Assembly: GCF_900115695.1 (NCBI RefSeq)
Contig: NZ_FOXK01000007.1
Span: forward strand, 1-64,000
Origin: Ectopseudomonas toyotomiensis
Lineage (GTDB): Bacteria > Pseudomonadota > Gammaproteobacteria > Pseudomonadales > Pseudomonadaceae
Direction of reading: 5' to 3'
DNA length: 64,000 nucleotides
Numbering within the stretch: the stretch's first letter is position 1; every line of letters begins with the position of its first letter. Below the pieces are notes generated by a model. The model saw only the letters and a program-made list of their open reading frames with translations. It was not told the DNA's origin and did no database searches. Both the position numbers and the translations under genes were made by a program. Positions 29,949-41,328 of the stretch are shown piece after piece.

Positions 29949-30310
29949 CACAACAACAATAACAAGCAATGCCCTACACAATAAGAACAAGACGTAACGA
30001 CTCCAGAACAACAAAAACAACAAGGTACGGAGGCGCAGCTAACTGATTCTTTTGGAGAGGAGTTGCCGCGAGGGGTTCGCCCCAGCGACCAGGCTGAGAA
30101 CAATAAAACTGCCTCAAGGCAGCGCCGGAACTGGTTGATTAAGGCAGCATCAGCGTCCAAAGAAATCCGTTTGCTATTGGCTCCCCTCTCTGGGGAGCAC
30201 CCGGTAAGCCACGGTAAGCCGGGAAGGGCCGAACAACAAAAACAACAGGCCCTCAATAACAATAAAAACATAGCACGCACCAACTTGGGGGGGAGCTTCG
30301 GCTCCCCCAG
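29949..30310 (+). ncRNA. crcZ: CrcZ, Hfq/Crc-sequestering small RNA
   Basis: This stretch of roughly 360 nt lies between cbrB and pcnB and contains six A-rich patches of the CA-motif type (AAC/AAT repeats). They lie at about 29952-29967, 29978-29992, 30006-30023, 30096-30110, 30233-30248 and 30255-30270. CrcZ binds Hfq with Crc and so frees target mRNAs from catabolite repression. Two strong hairpins are visible in the 3' half, the last GGGGGAGC/GCTCCCCC (30289-30308) at the presumed end. There is no clear T run, so the 3' end is approximate. Locus, promoter and motif content all agree with crcZ. Confidence 0.92.
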
Positions 30311-30521
30311 TAGCTTCCGGTCCTCGGATCCCCGCCTGCCGCCCTTCCATACACCTTCTCCCGACACGATGCTAGAATCCGCAGCAATCATGCGGTCATC
30401 GTTTCGCATGCAGTTGAAAAACCTTGCCGAAGCAAACTGCTTTTGACGCCGTGATGCTCACGCAATTCGATTTTCAAGCGCATGCGCAGCAGGCCGACCA
30501 CTACTCCAAACAGTGCATCCC

Positions 30522-31916
30522 ATGCTGAAAAAGCTGTTCAAATCTTTCCATTCACCTCTGCGCCGTGCCCCACGTCCACGCAGCACTCCCGAAGTGCTGA
30601 GCAGCAGCCAACATCCGCTCAAGCGCAACGAGATCAGCCGTCACGCCATCAGCGTGGTCGAGCGCCTGCAGAAGGCCGGCTACCAGGCCTACCTGGTCGG
30701 CGGCTGCGTACGCGACCTGCTGCTGGATATCGACCCCAAGGATTTCGACGTGGCCACCAGCGCCACGCCCGAGCAGGTCCGCGCGGAATTTCGTAACGCA
30801 CGGGTGATCGGCCGCCGCTTCAAGCTGGTACACGTTCATTTTGGTCGCGAGATCATCGAAGTGGCCACCTTCCGTGCCAATCACCCTCAGGGTGACGAGG
30901 AAGAGAACAGCAATCTGGCGTCGCGCCACGAGAGCGGCCGCATTCTGCGCGACAACGTCTACGGCACACTGGAAGACGATGCCCAGCGCCGCGACTTCAC
31001 CATCAACGCGCTGTACTACGATCCGACCCAGGAACATATCCTCGACTACGCCCGCGGCATGCACGATGTGCGCAACCATCTGGTGCGCCTGATCGGTGAC
31101 CCGGAACAGCGTTACCTGGAAGACCCGGTGCGCATGCTGCGTGCGGTGCGTTTCGCCGCCAAGCTGGACTTCGAGATCGAAAAGCACAGCGCCGCGCCGA
31201 TTCGCCGTCTGGCGCCAATGTTGCGCGACATTCCCTCGGCGCGTCTGTTCGACGAAGTACTCAAGCTGTTCCTCTCCGGTTACGCCGAATACACCTTCGA
31301 CCTGCTGCTCGAACACGACCTGTTCGCCCAGCTGTTCCCGGCCAGCGGCGCAGCGCTCAAGCAGAATCCGCAGTACACCGAGAAGCTGATCCGCCAGGCG
31401 CTGATCAACACCGATGACCGCATTCACGATGGCAAGTCGGTCACGCCGGCCTTCCTCTTCGCGGCGCTGCTCTGGCCTGCGCTACCGGCCCGTGTACTGC
31501 AACTGCAGAACAAGGGCATGCCGCCGATTCCGGCGATGCAGGAAGCCGCCCATGAACTGATCGCCGAGCAATGCCAGCGCATTGCCGTACCCAAGCGCTT
31601 CACCATCCCGATTCGCGAGATCTGGGACATGCAGGAACGCCTGCCGCGCCGCAGCGGTAAACGTGCCGATCTGCTGCTGGAAAATCCGCGCTTCCGCGCC
31701 GGCTACGACTTCCTCCTGCTGCGCGAACTGGCCGGGGAAGATACCGGTGGCCTGGGCGAATGGTGGACGGACTATCAGGACGCCAACGACAGCGAGCGCC
31801 GGCAGATGATTCGCGACCTCGCCAGCAAAGGCGAAAGCACCGGCAACGCGCCGCGCAAACGTCGCCGCAGCAACAACAATCGCCGTAAGCGCAGCGACGA
31901 CAGCGGCGGCGAGTGA
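30522..31916 (+). CDS. pcnB: PcnB, poly(A) polymerase I
   Basis: This 464-residue nucleotidyltransferase adds 3' poly(A) tails that promote RNA decay. The signature GGCVRDLLLDIDPKDFDVAT near residues 60-80 contains the catalytic aspartates, and RRDFTINALYYDP is the second core block. The C-terminus is strongly basic (RKRRRSNNNRRKRS), typical of PcnB rather than tRNA CCA-adding enzyme. ATG at 30522 gives MLKKLFKSF, the usual Pseudomonas start; GTG at 30513 is in frame. The stop overlaps folK by one base. Confidence 0.95.
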   Translation: MLKKLFKSFHSPLRRAPRPRSTPEVLSSSQHPLKRNEISRHAISVVERLQKAGYQAYLVGGCVRDLLLDIDPKDFDVATSATPEQVRAEFRNARVIGRRFKLVHVHFGREIIEVATFRANHPQGDEEENSNLASRHESGRILRDNVYGTLEDDAQRRDFTINALYYDPTQEHILDYARGMHDVRNHLVRLIGDPEQRYLEDPVRMLRAVRFAAKLDFEIEKHSAAPIRRLAPMLRDIPSARLFDEVLKLFLSGYAEYTFDLLLEHDLFAQLFPASGAALKQNPQYTEKLIRQALINTDDRIHDGKSVTPAFLFAALLWPALPARVLQLQNKGMPPIPAMQEAAHELIAEQCQRIAVPKRFTIPIREIWDMQERLPRRSGKRADLLLENPRFRAGYDFLLLRELAGEDTGGLGEWWTDYQDANDSERRQMIRDLASKGESTGNAPRKRRRSNNNRRKRSDDSGGE

Positions 31917-32401
31917 TGGAGCGGGTTTACATCGGCCTCGGCAGCAACCTGGCCGAACCACTGCAACAGCTGCGCGCGGCCCTGCACGCCATCGCGCAGT
32001 TGCCGCGCAGCCAATTACAGGCGCACTCGTCGTTCTACATCAGCGATCCCCTTGGCCCGGCCGATCAACCGCGTTACGTCAACGCCGTGGCAGCGCTGGA
32101 TACCGAGCTGGAGCCCTGGCAACTGCTTGATGCGCTGCAACGCATCGAGCAGGAACAGGGGCGCGTGCGCAAGGCCGAGCGCTGGGGCCCGCGTACACTG
32201 GACCTGGACATCCTGCTGTTCGGTGAGCGCCTGATCGACGATGAGCGTCTGACCGTGCCGCACTACCACATGCAGGCGCGCCCCTTCGTGCTCTATCCGC
32301 TGGCCGAACTGGCCGCAGAGCTGCAGCTTCCGGACGGCCGCAGCCTCGATGCATTGCTGGAAGCCTGCCCCTTCACCGGGCTGGAACGCCTGGCCGAGTA
32401 G
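31916..32401 (+). CDS. folK: FolK, hydroxymethyl-dihydropterin pyrophosphokinase
   Basis: This 161-residue enzyme transfers pyrophosphate from ATP to 6-hydroxymethyl-7,8-dihydropterin in folate synthesis. The signature WGPRTLDLDILLFG carries the two metal-binding aspartates, and YIGLGSNLAEPLQQL is the N-terminal block. TGATG overlap with pcnB couples translation. Its pathway partner folP lies far away at 58802. Confidence 0.96.
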   Translation: MERVYIGLGSNLAEPLQQLRAALHAIAQLPRSQLQAHSSFYISDPLGPADQPRYVNAVAALDTELEPWQLLDALQRIEQEQGRVRKAERWGPRTLDLDILLFGERLIDDERLTVPHYHMQARPFVLYPLAELAAELQLPDGRSLDALLEACPFTGLERLAE

Positions 32402-32413
32402 CCCGGCCGCCCT

Positions 32414-32471
32414 CTGTAGGAAGGGCTTCAGCCAAGCCCCGACAAGCTCGCCGCTGAAAGCGCCTCCCACC
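32414..32471. repeat. Degenerate REP-like inverted repeat
   Basis: TGTAGGAAGGGCTTCAGCC and the later GCTGAAAGCGCCTCCCACC are imperfect inverted arms resembling the common Pseudomonas REP sequence (GTAGGAGCGGCTTCAGCC type). Several mismatches show it is an old copy. Confidence 0.55.
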
Positions 32472-32675
32472 GGACGGTCCCTTGCGCAACCCGACATCCC
32501 GCGCATTGGCGGTAACGCCAGTAACAGAGCGGTAACACCTGCAATTGACTTCACGCCCCCCCATCAGGACTATAGGCGTCCCGTCGCCCCGCGCCGGGCG
32601 CACCTTTGATGCCAATCCAGGCCGGATTGCAGCCAGATAGAAGCGGTATACCGAGCCTGAGCGAGGACCTTTGAA

Positions 32676-33476
32676 ATGCCTGACGTTACCCTGACCACCC
32701 TGCAGAGCCTCAAGCAGAACGGTGAAAAGATCGCCATGCTGACCTGCTATGACGCCACCTACGCCCATGCGGCCTGCCAGGCGGGTGTCGACGTGTTGCT
32801 GGTCGGCGACTCCCTGGGCATGGTCCTGCAGGGCCACGACAGCACCCTGCCGGTCAGCGTCGAGGAGATGGCCTACCACACTGCCTGCGTCAAACGCGGC
32901 AACCAGGGCGCACTGATCGTCACCGACCTGCCATTCATGGCCTACGCCACCACCGAGCAGGCTCTGCACAACAGCGCCAAGCTGATGCAGGCCGGCGCGC
33001 ATATGGTCAAACTCGAAGGCGCCGGCTGGCTGGCCGAGCCGATCCGTTTGCTGGCCGAGCGTGGCGTACCGGTGTGCGCGCACCTGGGCCTGACCCCGCA
33101 AGCGGTGAACATCCTCGGCGGCTACAAGGTACAAGGCCGTCAGGAAGCGCAGGCACGGCAGATGCGCGCCGATGCCATGGCACTGGAGCAGGCCGGTGCT
33201 GCCATGCTGCTGCTCGAATGCGTGCCGAGCGAACTGGCCGCAGAAATCACCCAGGCGGTGAAGATTCCGGTGATCGGCATCGGCGCTGGCAGCGCCACCG
33301 ACGGTCAGGTGCTGGTGCAGCATGACATGCTCGGGCTGTCGCTATCGGGCCGCGCACCGAAGTTCGTACGCAACTTCATGGAGGGGCAGAGCAGCATTCA
33401 GGGTGCTTTCAGCGCTTACGTACAGGCTGTCAAGGACGGTAGCTTCCCCGCCGCCGAACATGGCTTTTCCGCATGA
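32676..33476 (+). CDS. panB: PanB, ketopantoate hydroxymethyltransferase
   Basis: This 266-residue enzyme transfers a hydroxymethyl group from methylene-tetrahydrofolate to ketoisovalerate, the first pantothenate step. The TIM-barrel has metal-binding VGDSLGMV and catalytic Glu in ECVPSELA, and [15 protein letters not shown] is the C-terminal signature. GAGGA precedes the ATG. It uses the ketoisovalerate made by the ilv pathway. It overlaps panC by four bases. Confidence 0.96.
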   Translation: MPDVTLTTLQSLKQNGEKIAMLTCYDATYAHAACQAGVDVLLVGDSLGMVLQGHDSTLPVSVEEMAYHTACVKRGNQGALIVTDLPFMAYATTEQALHNSAKLMQAGAHMVKLEGAGWLAEPIRLLAERGVPVCAHLGLTPQAVNILGGYKVQGRQEAQARQMRADAMALEQAGAAMLLLECVPSELAAEITQAVKIPVIGIGAGSATDGQVLVQHDMLGLSLSGRAPKFVRNFMEGQSSIQGAFSAYVQAVKDGSFPAAEHGFSA

Positions 33477-34330
33477 ACACGGTGAAAACCCTGCGCGAGT
33501 TGCGCGCAGCTGTCGCCCAGGCACGGGCCGAAGGCAAGCAGATCGGTTTCGTGCCGACCATGGGCAATCTGCACGCGGGTCACGTTTCGCTGGTAGAGAT
33601 CGCCGCCCAACGCGCCGACTTCGTGGTTGCCAGCATCTTCGTCAATCCACTGCAGTTCGGCGCCGGTGAAGATCTGGACAAGTATCCGCGTACCCTCGCC
33701 GCCGACCAGGAAAAACTGCTGGCAGCCGGCTGCCACCTGCTGTTTCACCCCGATGTTGCGGAAATCTACCCGCACGGCATGGGTGACCAGACCCGCGTCA
33801 GCGTTCCCGGTGTTTCCGAGGGCCTATGCGGCGCCAGCCGTCCGGGGCATTTCGAGGGTGTGGCGACGGTGGTGACCAAGCTGTTCAACATGGTCCAGCC
33901 TGATCTGGCCGTATTCGGCGAGAAGGACTATCAGCAACTGGCGGTAATCCGCGCGCTGGTGCAGGACCTGAACATGCCGATCCAGATCATCGGTGCGCCG
34001 ACTCAACGCGCCGAAGACGGCCTCGCGCTGTCTTCGCGCAACGGCTACCTCAGCGACCAGCAACGCGCCGCCGCCCCAGCTCTGTATCGAGGCCTGCAAG
34101 CGATTGCTGAAGAACTGCGCCGCGGCGCCCGCGACTACCCGCGGCTTATCGAGACTACCCAGGCGCAACAGCGTGCTGCTGGTTTCGTGCCCGACTACCT
34201 GGAGATTCGTAACGCGCTGAATCTGCGCCCGGCACAGGTCGACGACCATCACCTGGTGATTCTGACCGCCGCACAGCTGGGTAGCACCCGTCTGATCGAC
34301 AATCTGGTGGTTGAACTGCCGCGCCAGTAG
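33473..34330 (+). CDS. panC: PanC, pantothenate synthetase
   Basis: This 285-residue enzyme joins pantoate and beta-alanine using ATP. The adenylate-forming HIGH motif is within [14 protein letters not shown], and the KMSKS-like loop is [15 protein letters not shown] overlap with panB indicates coupling. panD, the aspartate decarboxylase that supplies beta-alanine and in P. aeruginosa follows panC, is absent from this position. Confidence 0.96.
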   Translation: MNTVKTLRELRAAVAQARAEGKQIGFVPTMGNLHAGHVSLVEIAAQRADFVVASIFVNPLQFGAGEDLDKYPRTLAADQEKLLAAGCHLLFHPDVAEIYPHGMGDQTRVSVPGVSEGLCGASRPGHFEGVATVVTKLFNMVQPDLAVFGEKDYQQLAVIRALVQDLNMPIQIIGAPTQRAEDGLALSSRNGYLSDQQRAAAPALYRGLQAIAEELRRGARDYPRLIETTQAQQRAAGFVPDYLEIRNALNLRPAQVDDHHLVILTAAQLGSTRLIDNLVVELPRQ

Positions 34331-34360
34331 CTGCCTGCAAAGGCAGCCGGTTACACTCTC

Positions 34361-34386
34361 AAAGGCCCGGATCGATCCGGGCCTTT
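34361..34386 (+). terminator. Rho-independent terminator of panBC
   Basis: A nearly perfect palindrome, AAAGGCCCGGAT/ATCCGGGCCTTT, ends in TTTT. It lies 30 nt after panC and 25 nt before pgi. Confidence 0.88.
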
Positions 34387-34410
34387 TGCTTTTGTGGATC
34401 AGGAGCTCCG

Positions 34411-36075
34411 ATGGCCTATTACCAGCAGCCTCAAGACGTCACCACCCTGCCCGCCTGGCAGGCCCTGCAGCAACATCGTGCCGAGATGGCCGGTTTCAGT
34501 ATGCGCGAGGCCTTTGCAGCAGATACAAGGCGCTACCAGCGATTTTCTCTCGACAGCTGCGGGCTGCTGCTGGATTACTCGAAAAACCTGATTGATGAGC
34601 GCAGCCTCGAGCTGCTGATTCAACTGGCAGAGCAGGCCGGTCTGCAGGAGTCCATCGCCAACCTGTTCAACGGTGAGCAGGTCAATGCTTCGGAAGGCCG
34701 CGCCGCCCTGCACACGGCCCTGCGCAGCCCGATCGGCCGCCGCCTGCTGGTCGATGGCCATGACATCATCCCCGAGGTCCATCGCGTGCTGAACCAGGTC
34801 ACCGAACTGGTCAGTCGCATTCACAGCGGTCTGTGGCGCGGCTACAGCGAAAAACCGATCAAGGAAGTCGTCAACATTGGTATCGGCGGCTCCTTCCTCG
34901 GCCCGCAACTGGTCTCCGAAGCGCTGCGCCCGTTCACGCAACGCGGTGTGCGCTGCCACTACCTGGCCAATATCGACGGCAGCGAATTCCGCGAGCTGAC
35001 CGCCCGCCTCAACCCGGAAACCACCCTGTTCATTGTTTCCAGCAAGTCCTTCGGCACTCTGGAAACCCTGAAGAACACCCTGGCCGCGCGCGACTGGTAC
35101 CTGGCCATGGGCGGCCCGGAAGAGCAATTGCATCGCCATTTCATCGCCGTGACCAGCAACCGCAAGGCGGCCATCGAGTTCGGCATCGGCGAGGAGAACA
35201 TCTTCCCCATGTGGGACTGGGTCGGCGGCCGCTATTCGCTGTGGTCGGCCATCGGCCTGCCCATCGCCCTGGCCATCGGCGTATCCAACTTCAAGGAGCT
35301 GCTGGCCGGCGCCTATGCCATGGACGAGCACTTCACCCAGGCACCATTGGCCGAGAACATGCCGGTGCTGATGGCCCTGCTGGGCATCTGGTACACCAAC
35401 TTCTGGGACGCGCAGAGCCACGCGATTCTGCCGTACGACCACTATCTGCGGAACTTCACCAAGCACCTGCAGCAGTTGGACATGGAGTCCAACGGCAAGA
35501 GCGTGCGCCAGGACGGCACGCCGCTGGATATCGCCACCGGCCCGATCATCTGGGGCGGCGTCGGCTGCAATGGCCAGCACGCGTACCACCAACTGCTGCA
35601 CCAGGGCCGCCTGCTGGTGCCGGCGGACTTCATCGTCCCGGTCAACAGCTACAACCCGCTGTCCGACCATCATCAGTGGCTGTTCGCCAACTGCCTGTCG
35701 CAGGCCCAGGCGCTGATGCAGGGCAAGACCCGCGAAGAAGCCGAGGCCGAGCTACGTGCCAAGGGGCTGAGCGAAGACGAGGTGCAGCGCCTGGCGCCGC
35801 ACAAGGTGATCCCCGGCAACCGACCGAGCAACATCCTGGTGATGAACCGCATCGCGCCATTCAACCTCGGCGCGCTGGTGGCGCTGTACGAGCACAAGGT
35901 GTTCGTGCAGAGCGCCATCTGGGGCATCAACGCCTTCGACCAGTGGGGCGTGGAACTGGGCAAGGAAATGGGCAAGGAGGTCTATCAACGCCTCACCGGC
36001 GCCAGTGGTGAACCGGCCAGCGACGCCTCCACCCAGGGACTGATCGAGCACTTCCGTTCCCAGCACCGCGGCTGA
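34411..36075 (+). CDS. pgi: Pgi, glucose-6-phosphate isomerase
   Basis: This 554-residue enzyme interconverts glucose-6-phosphate and fructose-6-phosphate. Signatures are [58 protein letters not shown] (with the catalytic histidine) and [15 protein letters not shown]. In pseudomonads, which lack a normal phosphofructokinase, it serves hexose cycling and gluconeogenesis. It is a single gene between the panBC terminator and a hairpin at 36089. Confidence 0.97.
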   Translation: MAYYQQPQDVTTLPAWQALQQHRAEMAGFSMREAFAADTRRYQRFSLDSCGLLLDYSKNLIDERSLELLIQLAEQAGLQESIANLFNGEQVNASEGRAALHTALRSPIGRRLLVDGHDIIPEVHRVLNQVTELVSRIHSGLWRGYSEKPIKEVVNIGIGGSFLGPQLVSEALRPFTQRGVRCHYLANIDGSEFRELTARLNPETTLFIVSSKSFGTLETLKNTLAARDWYLAMGGPEEQLHRHFIAVTSNRKAAIEFGIGEENIFPMWDWVGGRYSLWSAIGLPIALAIGVSNFKELLAGAYAMDEHFTQAPLAENMPVLMALLGIWYTNFWDAQSHAILPYDHYLRNFTKHLQQLDMESNGKSVRQDGTPLDIATGPIIWGGVGCNGQHAYHQLLHQGRLLVPADFIVPVNSYNPLSDHHQWLFANCLSQAQALMQGKTREEAEAELRAKGLSEDEVQRLAPHKVIPGNRPSNILVMNRIAPFNLGALVALYEHKVFVQSAIWGINAFDQWGVELGKEMGKEVYQRLTGASGEPASDASTQGLIEHFRSQHRG

Positions 36076-36088
36076 TCGTTCCGCCGCG

Positions 36089-36104
36089 GGCGCATCCGTG
36101 CGCC
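36089..36104. terminator. Shared hairpin between convergent pgi and the GlxA-like gene
   Basis: GGCGCA-TCCG-TGCGCC is a compact hairpin at the junction of the convergent genes and touches the stop codon of the regulator gene. No T tract follows. Confidence 0.4.
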
Positions 36105-37072
36105 TAGCGGCAGAAGCGCTGCCGGTACTCCGCCGGCGTCACCCCCAGAGCCCGGCTGAAGGCATGCCGGAGGTTGTACCCGCTGTCGAAACCGCTGCGC
36201 TGCGCCACGCGCTTGAGCGAGGCTTCGCCTGCCTCCAACAGCTGGCAGGCGCACTCCAGGCGCAGCTGCAACAGCAACCGCGCCGGCGTCAGCCCCAGTT
36301 CCGCCTGGCAGTGACGGTGCAGCGTGCGCGTCGACATGGCCATGTGCTCGGCCATGGTCTCGACATCCAGCGGCTCGGCCAATGACTCGCGCAACCACTC
36401 CAGCAGCCGCCGCATCTGGCCATCCGGCGGTGCCTGCTGCGCCAGCAGCTCGGCGCTGAACTGGCGCTGACCGCCCGGCCGGCGCAGGTACATCACCAGC
36501 CCCTTGGCCACCTGCAACGAGGCCTGGCGACCATGGTCGTCCTCCACCAGGCTCAGGCACAGATCCATGCCAGCGGTGACCCCCGCCGAACTGTAGAAGG
36601 TGCCGTCACGCACGAATAAGCTGTCGTGCAGCACGCGCAAGCGGGGGAACAGGCGTTGCAGCAGTTCGGCGTAACGCCAGTGGGTGACCACCTCGCGGCC
36701 GTCCAGCAGGCCGGCCTGCGCCAAGAGAAAGGCGCCGGTACAGACCGAGCCGCAGCGCGCCGCCAGCGGCGCGGCCTCGCCCAGCCAGCGGGCGATCCGC
36801 CCTTCCTGCATGGCAGCCTGTACGCCACTTCCGCCGGCCACCAGCAAGGTGCTACCGGCAACCGAGCGAGGCTCGGGCAGCGCCTCGGTGCTCAGCGTCA
36901 GGCCGGCGCTGGAGGCCACCAGACCACCTTGCGGCGAGATCGTCTGCAGCCTATAGGCAGGCCGGCCCGCCGCTGGCAGATGTTCGTCCACTGCCGCGAA
37001 CACCTCGGCCGGCCCGGTGGCGTCGAGTAATTGAAACTCGGGAAACACCAGTAGCAGCACGCGCCCCGTCAT
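36104..37072 (-). CDS. GlxA-type regulator: DJ-1/PfpI domain plus AraC DNA-binding domain
   Basis: This 322-residue regulator has an N-terminal glutamine-amidotransferase-like (DJ-1/PfpI) domain (about 4-190) and a C-terminal AraC/XylS DNA-binding domain (about 215-315: LDVETMAEHMAMSTRTLHRH, RVAQRSGFDSGYNLRHAFSR). The nucleophile-elbow cysteine is kept (C111 in SVCTGAFLLAQAGLL). Family members control carnitine, glycine-betaine, arginine and choline genes, but the ligand here is unknown. ATG at 37072 has GAGG 9 nt upstream; ATG at 37117 would add 15 residues. It is divergent from an exported protein with a related domain. Confidence 0.9.
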   Translation of the reverse strand: MTGRVLLLVFPEFQLLDATGPAEVFAAVDEHLPAAGRPAYRLQTISPQGGLVASSAGLTLSTEALPEPRSVAGSTLLVAGGSGVQAAMQEGRIARWLGEAAPLAARCGSVCTGAFLLAQAGLLDGREVVTHWRYAELLQRLFPRLRVLHDSLFVRDGTFYSSAGVTAGMDLCLSLVEDDHGRQASLQVAKGLVMYLRRPGGQRQFSAELLAQQAPPDGQMRRLLEWLRESLAEPLDVETMAEHMAMSTRTLHRHCQAELGLTPARLLLQLRLECACQLLEAGEASLKRVAQRSGFDSGYNLRHAFSRALGVTPAEYRQRFCR

Positions 37073-37102
37073 GGCTATCGCCTCAATCTGAAAACCGATT
37101 GG

Positions 37103-37129
37103 CAGATATTCACTCATCAGTGACAGATA
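37103..37129. promoter_or_regulatory. Candidate AraC-type operator
   Basis: CAGATA occurs at 37103-37108 and again at 37124-37129, a direct repeat offset by 21 bp or two helical turns. It flanks a perfect palindrome TCACT-CATC-AGTGA (37110-37123). Direct repeats two turns apart are what dimeric AraC-family proteins usually bind. The site lies in the 108-bp divergent gap. Confidence 0.5.
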
Positions 37130-37180
37130 CGACAGCAGCCACTGCGCCACGCTGCATTCCAGCCTTGATGGAGATGCCGC

Positions 37181-38287
37181 ATGCGCCATACCGTACAACT
37201 GTCCCGCTACCTGCTGTGGTTGCTGTGCCTGGCCGTGCCGACCCAGGCCGCAGAGGAAAGCCTGGAGCCCTACCAGCCGAGATTCGGCCGTGAACGGCCG
37301 GTGGTGGCGGTGGTTGGCCAGAACCGGATGACCGAACTGGCCGACTATGTGGTGCCGCTGGGCGTGCTGCGCCGTTCTGGCCATGCGCAGGTGCTGGCGC
37401 TGGCCAACGAGGCGGCCCCGATCGAGCTGATGCCGGCCCTGAGCCTCCGCCCCGACGCCAGCATTGCCGAATTCCGCCAGCGCTTCCCGCAGGGCGCCGA
37501 CTATCTGATCGTGCCGGCCGTGCACGACAGCCGGGATCCGCTGCTGCTGGAGTTCATCCGGCAACAGGCCGCCCTGGGCTCCACCCTGGTCGGCATCTGC
37601 GACGGCGTGCTGCCGCTGGCCCATGCCGGCCTGCTGCAGGGCCGCCGCGCCACCGGCCACTGGTACTCACGCAGCCAGCGCCTGAAGGACTTCCCCGACA
37701 CCCTCTGGCAGGAAGATCGCCGCTATGTGGTCGATGGCGCCCTGATGACCACCTCCGGGGTCAGCGCGGCTTTGCCCGCCTCCCTGGCACTGGTCGAGGC
37801 CATCGCCGGCCACATCAGAGCCTCGACACTGGCACGGGAGTTTGGCGTGGCCAGCTGGTCGCCCGAACACCATAGCCAGGGCTTTGCCCTGGGCGCGCAA
37901 GGCTACCTGACGGCCTCCGGCAACTATCTCGCCCGGTGGCGACATGAGCGCTTCGCTGTCACCTTGCACGACGGCCTGGACGAGGTCGCCCTGGCGCTAC
38001 GGGTGGACGCCTGGGCGCGCACCTTCCGCACCCAGGTCTACGGCGTTGCCCCACATACCGTGCGCAGCGCTGGCGGGCTGGCGTTCGTCCCGCAACGAGA
38101 TGGCGCCGGGCTGCCGGCGCTGCCAGGGCGCCAAATGGATGCCGCCCGGGCCATCGATGAAGCGCTCGACGGCATTGCCGGGCGCTACGGCGAGGCGACC
38201 CGGCGCCTGGTCGCCGCGCAGCTGGAACATGCGCCCGCCGGCTCGGTCAATCCTGTGAAAGGGCAAATCGAGTTGCATAGCCCTTGA
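37181..38287 (+). CDS. Exported DJ-1/PfpI-domain protein
   Basis: This 368-residue protein has a signal peptide (residues 1-23, LLWLLCLAVPTQAAEE), so it is probably periplasmic. Residues 40-215 resemble the DJ-1/PfpI sensor half of GlxA-type regulators: ADYLIVPAVHD, elbow GICDGVLPLAHAGLL with C140, GHWYSRSQRL and GALMTTSGVSAAL. The same blocks occur in the divergent regulator. The C-terminal 150 residues match nothing I recognise and contain no DNA-binding domain. The ligand or activity is unknown. Pairing with its regulator suggests a regulated, possibly ligand-sensing or detoxifying, periplasmic protein. Confidence 0.85.
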   Translation: MRHTVQLSRYLLWLLCLAVPTQAAEESLEPYQPRFGRERPVVAVVGQNRMTELADYVVPLGVLRRSGHAQVLALANEAAPIELMPALSLRPDASIAEFRQRFPQGADYLIVPAVHDSRDPLLLEFIRQQAALGSTLVGICDGVLPLAHAGLLQGRRATGHWYSRSQRLKDFPDTLWQEDRRYVVDGALMTTSGVSAALPASLALVEAIAGHIRASTLAREFGVASWSPEHHSQGFALGAQGYLTASGNYLARWRHERFAVTLHDGLDEVALALRVDAWARTFRTQVYGVAPHTVRSAGGLAFVPQRDGAGLPALPGRQMDAARAIDEALDGIAGRYGEATRRLVAAQLEHAPAGSVNPVKGQIELHSP

Positions 38288-38350
38288 ACCTGCACGGGCT
38301 TGGATGCACCCTTGGGCCTGTTGCGGACAAACAATTACAAGGACCCCGCC

Positions 38351-40288
<1,938 letters not shown>

Positions 40289-40293
40289 GCCTC

Positions 40294-40318
40294 GCGCCCG
40301 GCCCGAAAGGCCGGGCGC
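40294..40318 (+). terminator. Hairpin after acs
   Basis: GCGCCCGGCC (40294-40303) pairs with GGCCGGGCGC (40309-40318), followed by ATCTTGTCTT. It is a strong stem with an interrupted T tract. Confidence 0.6.
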
Positions 40319-40357
40319 ATCTTGTCTTGCGCCTGCCAAGCGCCGAAACTGCGCGCC

Positions 40358-41230
40358 ATGGAAAGCCTACGTCGTCAGATCGAAAAACAGGTACACAGCC
40401 TCACCGGCGCCTCGCTGGGCGTGCTCGACCTCGACCAGCCATGCGGCGATGCCGGCCTGTTCGGCCCCGAGTCGATGGTCTGGGAAGTCCACGCCGACTT
40501 CACCGCGATGATGGTCGGCGGCATCTCCGCCCTGCTCCTGCAAATGCTTCACCCGCTGGCGCTGGCCGGGGTGTGGGATCACTCCACCTTTCGCCAAGAC
40601 ATGCTCGGCCGCCTGCGCCGCACCAGCCTGTTCATCGCCGGCACCACCTACGGCGGGCTGCACGATGCCGAACAGCTGATCGACAAGGTGCGCCGCATCC
40701 ACCTGCAGGTGGTCGGCAGCGCGCCGGACGGTCGCCCTTATAGCGCCAGCGATCCCGAGCTGCTGACCTGGGTACATGTTTCCGAGGTCAGCCAGTTTCT
40801 CGCCGGTTACCTGCGCTACGTCGACCCGCAGCTAGCGTTGGCCGAACAGGATCGCTACTACCGCGAGGTGGCGTTGATCGCCGAGCGCCTCGGCGCGCGG
40901 GACGTGCCCAAGTCGGGCCAGGCCATCAGCGACTACCTCGAGCGCATGCGTGCGCAGCTGCTCTGCGACGAACGCACCCGCGAAGTGGTGCGGCTGCTGT
41001 ATGCCGCACCAGTGCCCAACATTCTCGCCAGGCCCTTCGGCAACCTGATGATGCAGGCCGGCGTTGACCTGCTGCCGGACTGGGCCAGCGATCTGCTTGG
41101 CGAGCATCAGGCGCCCTGGCGACGTCCGCTGATTCGCAGCAGCGTGCAACGCACCGCCACGCTGCTGCGCTGGGCGATTCGCAACAGCGCCGCACAGCGT
41201 GCCCACCGTCGTCTAACGCCGCACCTGTAG
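40358..41230 (+). CDS. MpaB-like oxygenase family protein (DUF2236)
   Basis: This 290-residue protein of the DUF2236/MpaB family is related to latex-clearing protein (Lcp) and the fungal oxygenase MpaB, which carry a b-type haem. Family blocks seen are SMVWEVHADFTAMMVGGISALLLQMLHP, LRRTSLFIAGTTYGG and LTWVHVSEVSQFL (histidine). PRSP-like C-terminal helices follow. The substrate is unknown. ATG at 40358 was chosen because upstream codons have no ribosome site. Confidence 0.82.
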   Translation: MESLRRQIEKQVHSLTGASLGVLDLDQPCGDAGLFGPESMVWEVHADFTAMMVGGISALLLQMLHPLALAGVWDHSTFRQDMLGRLRRTSLFIAGTTYGGLHDAEQLIDKVRRIHLQVVGSAPDGRPYSASDPELLTWVHVSEVSQFLAGYLRYVDPQLALAEQDRYYREVALIAERLGARDVPKSGQAISDYLERMRAQLLCDERTREVVRLLYAAPVPNILARPFGNLMMQAGVDLLPDWASDLLGEHQAPWRRPLIRSSVQRTATLLRWAIRNSAAQRAHRRLTPHL

Positions 41231-41328
41231 GGTTGCTACAGTCGAGCAGGCGGGTTACGCCCGCCCTGGCCATACCCCGCGGCTTTTCTTGATAAACTGC
41301 CGGCCTTCCTTTCTCCGAGACGCCGCGC

